Below, one piece after another: positions 60,078 to 64,000 of a stretch of DNA of 64,000 nt. Within the stretch, counting starts at the first letter, position 1. The number at the start of each line of letters is the position of its first letter. A program made the position numbers and the translations under genes. The stretch lies in contig CALWYF010000002.1 in assembly GCA_944385705.1 (NCBI GenBank), positions 1-64,000 of the forward strand, given 5' to 3'. The notes under the pieces are model-generated. The model saw only the letters and a list, made by a program, of their open reading frames with translations, was not told the origin of the DNA and did not search any database. The DNA comes from an uncultured Oscillospiraceae bacterium (lineage in GTDB: Bacteria; Bacillota; Clostridia; Oscillospirales; Oscillospiraceae).

Positions 60078-60428
60078 TTATCCGATGATAGTGTCTATAT
60101 ATACATCCACCTTTTTCACAGGTACGCCGGTGGACTTGGAAAGCTTGTAGCTGACCTCGCTCATGATGCTGCGGGAGACGGCGCAGATGTTCACGCCGTG
60201 GTCAACGCCTATGTGCAGCTCCAGGGAAATGCTGCCGTCGTCGTTGAAGCTGACGTCCACGCCCTTGGACATGGACTCTCTCCGCAGAAGCTGCAGAGGG
60301 CCGCCCTCCTTGCTGCGCCCGGCCATGCCTTTTACGCCAAAGCAGCTGGTAGCCGCATCCCCCGCCAGATTCATGAATACCTCGCTGGTAATGCTGATAT
60401 TGCCCATGTCGTTGGTAATGTTCACCAT
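60078..60428 (-). CDS. Asp23/Gls24 family protein (YloU-like)
   Basis: A 116-residue protein of the Asp23 family: ISITSEVFMNLAGDAATSCFGVKGMAG near 10, SLELHIGVDHGVNICAVSRSIMSEVSYKL near 68 and KVDVYIDTIIG at the end. Some members are membrane-associated cell-envelope stress proteins, and YloU-like ones sit next to YloV (FakA), as here. The gap to the kinase gene is 36 bases. GGAG lies before the ATG. Confidence 0.88.
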   Translation of the reverse strand: MVNITNDMGNISITSEVFMNLAGDAATSCFGVKGMAGRSKEGGPLQLLRRESMSKGVDVSFNDDGSISLELHIGVDHGVNICAVSRSIMSEVSYKLSKSTGVPVKKVDVYIDTIIG

Positions 60429-60519
60429 TTGCTGACAGCTCCTTTCTGCAAACTGTTATAGCAACAAAAAATCAAAAATATCCCGGCTTCGGCCCAAGTG
60501 ACCGTAAAACCGAGAACAC

Positions 60520-60548
60520 ATTATAATACAAAACCGGGAAAAGCACAA
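60520..60548 (-). promoter_or_regulatory. Promoter of the Asp23-DAK2 operon
   Basis: On the minus strand TTGTGC (60548-60543), a 17-base spacer and a perfect TATAAT (60525-60520), 92 bases before the Asp23 gene. Confidence 0.65.
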
Positions 60549-60674
60549 GGAGAAAATAAGAATTATTCAAAAATTTAAAGCTTTCGTCAGTAATCCCGTA
60601 AAACGCAAAAGACAGCCCTCAAACAGGGGGGCAAATTCAGCAGTTTTCTACAAGATTTTTCTCAATATAACGTG

Positions 60675-60703
60675 TTTACAATTTGACGGTTTAATGCTAA
60701 AAT
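60675..60703 (+). promoter_or_regulatory. Promoter of nifJ
   Basis: TTTACA (60675-60680), a 17-base spacer and TAAAAT (60698-60703), 77 bases before the nifJ start. The rest of the 350-base region between the divergent genes is AT-rich with no gene visible. Confidence 0.65.
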
Positions 60704-60779
60704 GATACTGCTTATGATTGTGACCAAACAAATTCATGGGCAGTGTGCAATAATTTTTATTATGGAGATGAAAATAGAC

Positions 60780-63700
60780 ATGCAGAGACACTTCAAGACG
60801 ATGGACGGCAACACTGCAGCCGCCCACGTATCCTACGCATTCACCGAAGTCGCAGCTATCTACCCCATCACTCCCTCCAGCCCCATGGCCGACTATGTGG
60901 ACCAGTGGTCCGCCGCCGGCCGGAAGAACATCTTCGGCTCCACCGTAAAGGTCCAGGAGATGCAGGCTGAGTCCGGTGCTGCCGGTGCTGTTCACGGCTC
61001 CCTGAATGCAGGTGCCTTGACTACCACCTACACCGCCTCCCAGGGCCTGCTGCTGATGATCCCCAACATGTACAAGATAGCAGGCGAGCTGCTGCCCGGC
61101 GTGTTCCACGTCAGCGCCCGTACCGTCGCCAGCCATACCCTGAATATCTTCGGCGATCACAGCGACGTTATGGCCTGCCGCCAGACCGGCTTTGCCATGC
61201 TGGCCGAGTCCAACGTCCAGGAAGTCATGGACCTGGCCCCCGTTGCCCATCTGGCAGCCATCAAGGGCCGCGTTCCCTTCCTGAACTTCTTTGACGGCTT
61301 CCGCACCTCCCATGAGCTGCAGAAGATCCAGGTCTGGGACTATGACGATCTGAAGGACATGGTGGATATGGACGCCGTTGAGGCCTTCCGTGCCCGTGCC
61401 CTGAATTCCCAGCACCCCGTGATGCGCGGCTCCCACGAGAACGGCGATATCTTCTTCCAGAACCGCGAGGCCTCCAACAAGTACTATGAGGCAGTCCCCG
61501 CCATCGTGGAAGAGTACATGGGCAAGATCAATGAGAAGCTGGGCACCAACTACCAGCTCTTCAACTACTACGGCGCTCCCGATGCCGACCGGGTCATCGT
61601 GGCCATGGGCTCCATCTGCGACGTGGCAGAGGAAGTCATCGACTATCTCACCGCTCACGGCGAGAAGGTGGGCCTTGTAAAGTGCCGTCTGTACCGTCCC
61701 TTCTGCCCGGACAAGCTCATCGCCGCCATCCCCGCCACCGCCAAGAAGATCGCCGTCCTTGACCGTACCAAGGAGCCCGGCGCTCAGGGCGAGCCTCTCT
61801 ATCTGGATGTTGTCACCGCCCTGCGCAACGCTGGCATGAACGATGTCACCGTTATCGGCGGCCGCTACGGTCTGGGCTCCAAGGACACTCCTCCCTCCTC
61901 CGTCTTTGCAGTGTACAACGAGCTCAACAAGGCCGACGCAAAGCGTCAGTTCACCATCGGCATCGTGGACGATGTCACCAATATGTCCCTTGAGGAAGTT
62001 CCCGCTCCCAACACTGCAGCCGAAGGCACCATCGAGTGCAAGTTCTGGGGTCTTGGCGGCGACGGCACCGTGGGCGCCAACAAGAACTCCATCAAGATCA
62101 TCGGCGACCATACCGACAAGTTCGTCCAGGCCTACTTCCAGTACGACTCCAAGAAGACCGGCGGCGTCACCATCAGCCACCTGCGCTTCGGCGACAAGCC
62201 CATCAAGAGCCCCTACTATATAAATAAGGCCGACTTCGTGGCCTGCCATGTGCCTTCCTACATCACCAAGGGCTTCCCCATTGTCCGTGATGTCAAGCCC
62301 GGCGGTGTGTTCCTGGTCAACTGCCAGTGGAACTTTGAGGAGCTGGAGCATCATCTGGATGCCGCCTCCAAGCGCTACATTGCCAAGAACAACATTCAGC
62401 TCTACATGATCAACGCCATCGACCTGGCCAAGAAGATCGGTATGGGCAAGCGCACCAACACCATCCTTCAGTCCGCCTTCTTCTCTCTGGCAAAGGTCAT
62501 GCCCGAGGAAGACGCCATCAAGTACATGAAGGATGCCGCTCTCCACTCCTACCTGAAGAAGGGCCAGGATGTGGTTGACATGAACTATGCCGCCATCGAC
62601 GCCGGCGCCACTGCCTACGTTAAGGTGGATGTACCTGCTTACTGGGCCGATGCTCAGGACAACAAGGTTCCCCACGGCAAGACCGGCCGGGAGAAGACCG
62701 TCAAGATGGTCACCGAGATCCTGGATCCCGTGGACAAGATGGACGGCGATTCTCTGCCCGTGTCCGCCTTTGTGGATCACGCCGACGGCACCTTCGAGCT
62801 GGGCGCTTCCGCTTACGAGAAGCGCGGCATAGCCGTCTCCGTGCCCAAGTGGGACGCCGAGAAGTGCATCCAGTGCAACCGCTGCGCCTTCGTCTGCCCC
62901 CACGCTACCATCCGTCCCTTTGCTCTTACTGAGGAAGAGGCTGCTGCCGCTCCCGCTCAGGCCAAGATCGTTCCCATCAAGGTAGGCAAGGGCAAGGATA
63001 CCTACAAGTTCTCCATGTCCGTGTCTCCTCTGGACTGCATGGGCTGCGGCGTCTGCGTAGGCCAGTGCCCCGCTCACGCCATCGAGATGGTTCCCATGGA
63101 GAGCCAGATCGAGCAGCAGGAGGTCTTCGACTACATGGTCTCCAAGGTCTCCCAGAAGAAGGATATGTTCGTTCCCACCGACGTGAAGTTCAGCCAGTTT
63201 GCTCAGCCCTACCTGGAGTTCTCCGGTTCCTGCGCAGGCTGCGCCGAGACCAGCTATGCCCGCCTGATCACTCAGCTCTTCGGCGACCATATGCTCATCT
63301 CCAACGCCACCGGCTGCTCCTCCATCTGGGGCGGTCCTGCCGCAACCTCTCCCTACACCGTGAACAAGGAAGGCAAGGGTCCCGCCTGGGCCAACTCCCT
63401 GTTCGAGGATAACGCCGAGCACGGTCTCGGTATGTACCTGGGCCAGAAGAAGATCCGCGACGATGTCAAGCCCAATGTGGAGTACATTGCCGCCAACGCC
63501 TCCGATGAGGAGCTGAAGAAGGCCGCCCAGGATTACCTGGCCACCTATGATGACGGCAACGCCAACCAGGAGCCCAGCAAGCGCCTCGTTGCCCTGCTGG
63601 AGCAGAAGGGTGCCTGCTGCGACGCCGCAGCCGAGGTGCTGAAGAAGAAGGATTATCTGAACAAGAAGTCCTGCTGGATCTTCGGCGGCGACGGCTGGGC

Positions 63701-64000
63701 CTACGATATAGGCTACGGCGGCGTGGACCATGTCCTGGCCTCCGGCGAGGATGTGAACATCTTCGTGTTCAATACCGAGGTCTACTCCAACACCGGCGGA
63801 CAGGCCTCCAAGGCCTCCAACATCGGCCAGGTGGCACAGTTTGCCGCAGCCGGTAAGGAGATCAAGTCCAAGTCCCTGGCCGAGATGGCCATGACCTACG
63901 GCTACGTGTATGTGGCTCAGATCGCCATGGGCGCCAACAGCGTCCAGACTCTGAAGGCCATTGCCGAGGCCGAGGCCCACAAGGGACCCTCCCTCATCAT
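60780..64000 (+). CDS. nifJ: Pyruvate:ferredoxin (flavodoxin) oxidoreductase, 3' end cut off
   Basis: Oxidises pyruvate and CoA to acetyl-CoA and CO2 while reducing ferredoxin or flavodoxin, a central step in anaerobes. It is the single-chain form of about 1,170 residues; 1,073 codons are in the window. It starts QRHFKTMDGNTAAAHVSYAF and has YPITPSSPMADYVDQW (pyruvate-binding domain), a CoA-type domain, two ferredoxin clusters (CIQCNRCAFVCP and CMGCGVCVGQCP), and the TPP domain with SGSCAGCAETSYARL and GGDGWAYDIGYGG. The start ATG at 60780 follows GGAG by twelve bases; an in-frame ATG at 60768 is against that site. Codon choice is strongly biased, as in highly expressed genes. Confidence 0.96.
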   Translation, partial: MQRHFKTMDGNTAAAHVSYAFTEVAAIYPITPSSPMADYVDQWSAAGRKNIFGSTVKVQEMQAESGAAGAVHGSLNAGALTTTYTASQGLLLMIPNMYKIAGELLPGVFHVSARTVASHTLNIFGDHSDVMACRQTGFAMLAESNVQEVMDLAPVAHLAAIKGRVPFLNFFDGFRTSHELQKIQVWDYDDLKDMVDMDAVEAFRARALNSQHPVMRGSHENGDIFFQNREASNKYYEAVPAIVEEYMGKINEKLGTNYQLFNYYGAPDADRVIVAMGSICDVAEEVIDYLTAHGEKVGLVKCRLYRPFCPDKLIAAIPATAKKIAVLDRTKEPGAQGEPLYLDVVTALRNAGMNDVTVIGGRYGLGSKDTPPSSVFAVYNELNKADAKRQFTIGIVDDVTNMSLEEVPAPNTAAEGTIECKFWGLGGDGTVGANKNSIKIIGDHTDKFVQAYFQYDSKKTGGVTISHLRFGDKPIKSPYYINKADFVACHVPSYITKGFPIVRDVKPGGVFLVNCQWNFEELEHHLDAASKRYIAKNNIQLYMINAIDLAKKIGMGKRTNTILQSAFFSLAKVMPEEDAIKYMKDAALHSYLKKGQDVVDMNYAAIDAGATAYVKVDVPAYWADAQDNKVPHGKTGREKTVKMVTEILDPVDKMDGDSLPVSAFVDHADGTFELGASAYEKRGIAVSVPKWDAEKCIQCNRCAFVCPHATIRPFALTEEEAAAAPAQAKIVPIKVGKGKDTYKFSMSVSPLDCMGCGVCVGQCPAHAIEMVPMESQIEQQEVFDYMVSKVSQKKDMFVPTDVKFSQFAQPYLEFSGSCAGCAETSYARLITQLFGDHMLISNATGCSSIWGGPAATSPYTVNKEGKGPAWANSLFEDNAEHGLGMYLGQKKIRDDVKPNVEYIAANASDEELKKAAQDYLATYDDGNANQEPSKRLVALLEQKGACCDAAAEVLKKKDYLNKKSCWIFGGDGWAYDIGYGGVDHVLASGEDVNIFVFNTEVYSNTGGQASKASNIGQVAQFAAAGKEIKSKSLAEMAMTYGYVYVAQIAMGANSVQTLKAIAEAEAHKGPSLI

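Noticed and set aside
60648..63980. A long open frame on the minus strand with 1,110 codons
   Set aside because: It is antisense to nifJ, which has the Fe-S motifs and TPP domain; the antisense frame only reflects the biased codon use of nifJ.
1..64000. CRISPR arrays, tRNAs, rRNAs, insertion sequences or prophage
   Set aside because: No repeat-spacer series, tRNA-like cloverleaf, transposase or phage gene was found on either strand.

Overview
The window reads as the chromosome of a spore-forming, anaerobic, GC-rich Firmicute, most likely a gut Clostridia of the Oscillospiraceae type. The evidence is a sigma-G gene with a sigma-F-like promoter, a YlmC/YmxH sporulation-family protein, a long pyruvate:ferredoxin oxidoreductase gene, the dgt-dnaG-rpoD operon, a THF riboswitch in front of a folate ECF transporter, and an archaeal-type IMP cyclohydrolase in the purine operon. 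Genes are tightly packed, mostly with strong Shine-Dalgarno sites and perfect-palindrome terminators. I saw no phage, insertion sequence, CRISPR array, tRNA or rRNA.

Layout: 1-5.2 kb (minus) holds ogt with an XRE regulator and a small membrane protein, a threonine aldolase, a bPH membrane protein and a KdpDE-like two-component pair. 5.2-11.2 kb holds a membrane-anchored D,D-carboxypeptidase (minus) facing a PhoB/PhoR-type pair, an M24 peptidase, efp and an acidic zinc-ribbon protein. 11.3-14.5 kb (minus) has a YD-repeat membrane protein, a GT2 glycosyltransferase and a DUF2461 protein. 14.7-20.6 kb (plus) has trkA, two tandem trkH paralogues, an inositol monophosphatase-family gene and birA. 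20.6-23.5 kb has a BlaI/M56 pair whose receptor carries a degenerate VanY-like domain. 23.6-24.2 kb has a small divergent gene pair with a ribbon-helix-helix regulator.

24.3-35.6 kb (minus) is a purine operon purE-M-N-O-H'-D-L followed by fhs and rdgB. It starts from a structured leader RNA, and a THF-riboswitch/folT unit diverges from it, so folate uptake and folate-dependent purine synthesis share one intergenic region. 36.8-38.3 kb has rplJL with an L10 leader. 38.4-41 kb has sigG and a GH3 lipoprotein, then a hairpin-rich intergenic repeat. 41.3-53.4 kb (minus) has a PLP C-S lyase, rpoD-dnaG-dgt, yigZ, hflX, a lipoprotein, ylmC, a Noc-like ParB protein and an SGNH/MBOAT acylation pair. 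53.6-58.3 kb (plus) has a polar amino acid ABC transporter with an AbgB-like amidohydrolase and a pnuC gene behind an attenuator-like leader. 58.4-60.4 kb (minus) has the DAK2/Asp23 pair, and nifJ runs off the right end.

The most unusual items are the M56 receptor fused to a catalytically dead VanY-like domain, the TrkH paralogue with a Gly-to-Ser change in its third selectivity-filter loop, the unassigned leader RNAs before purE and pnuC, the two-site operator of the ribbon-helix-helix gene, and the intergenic hairpin array at 41 kb.
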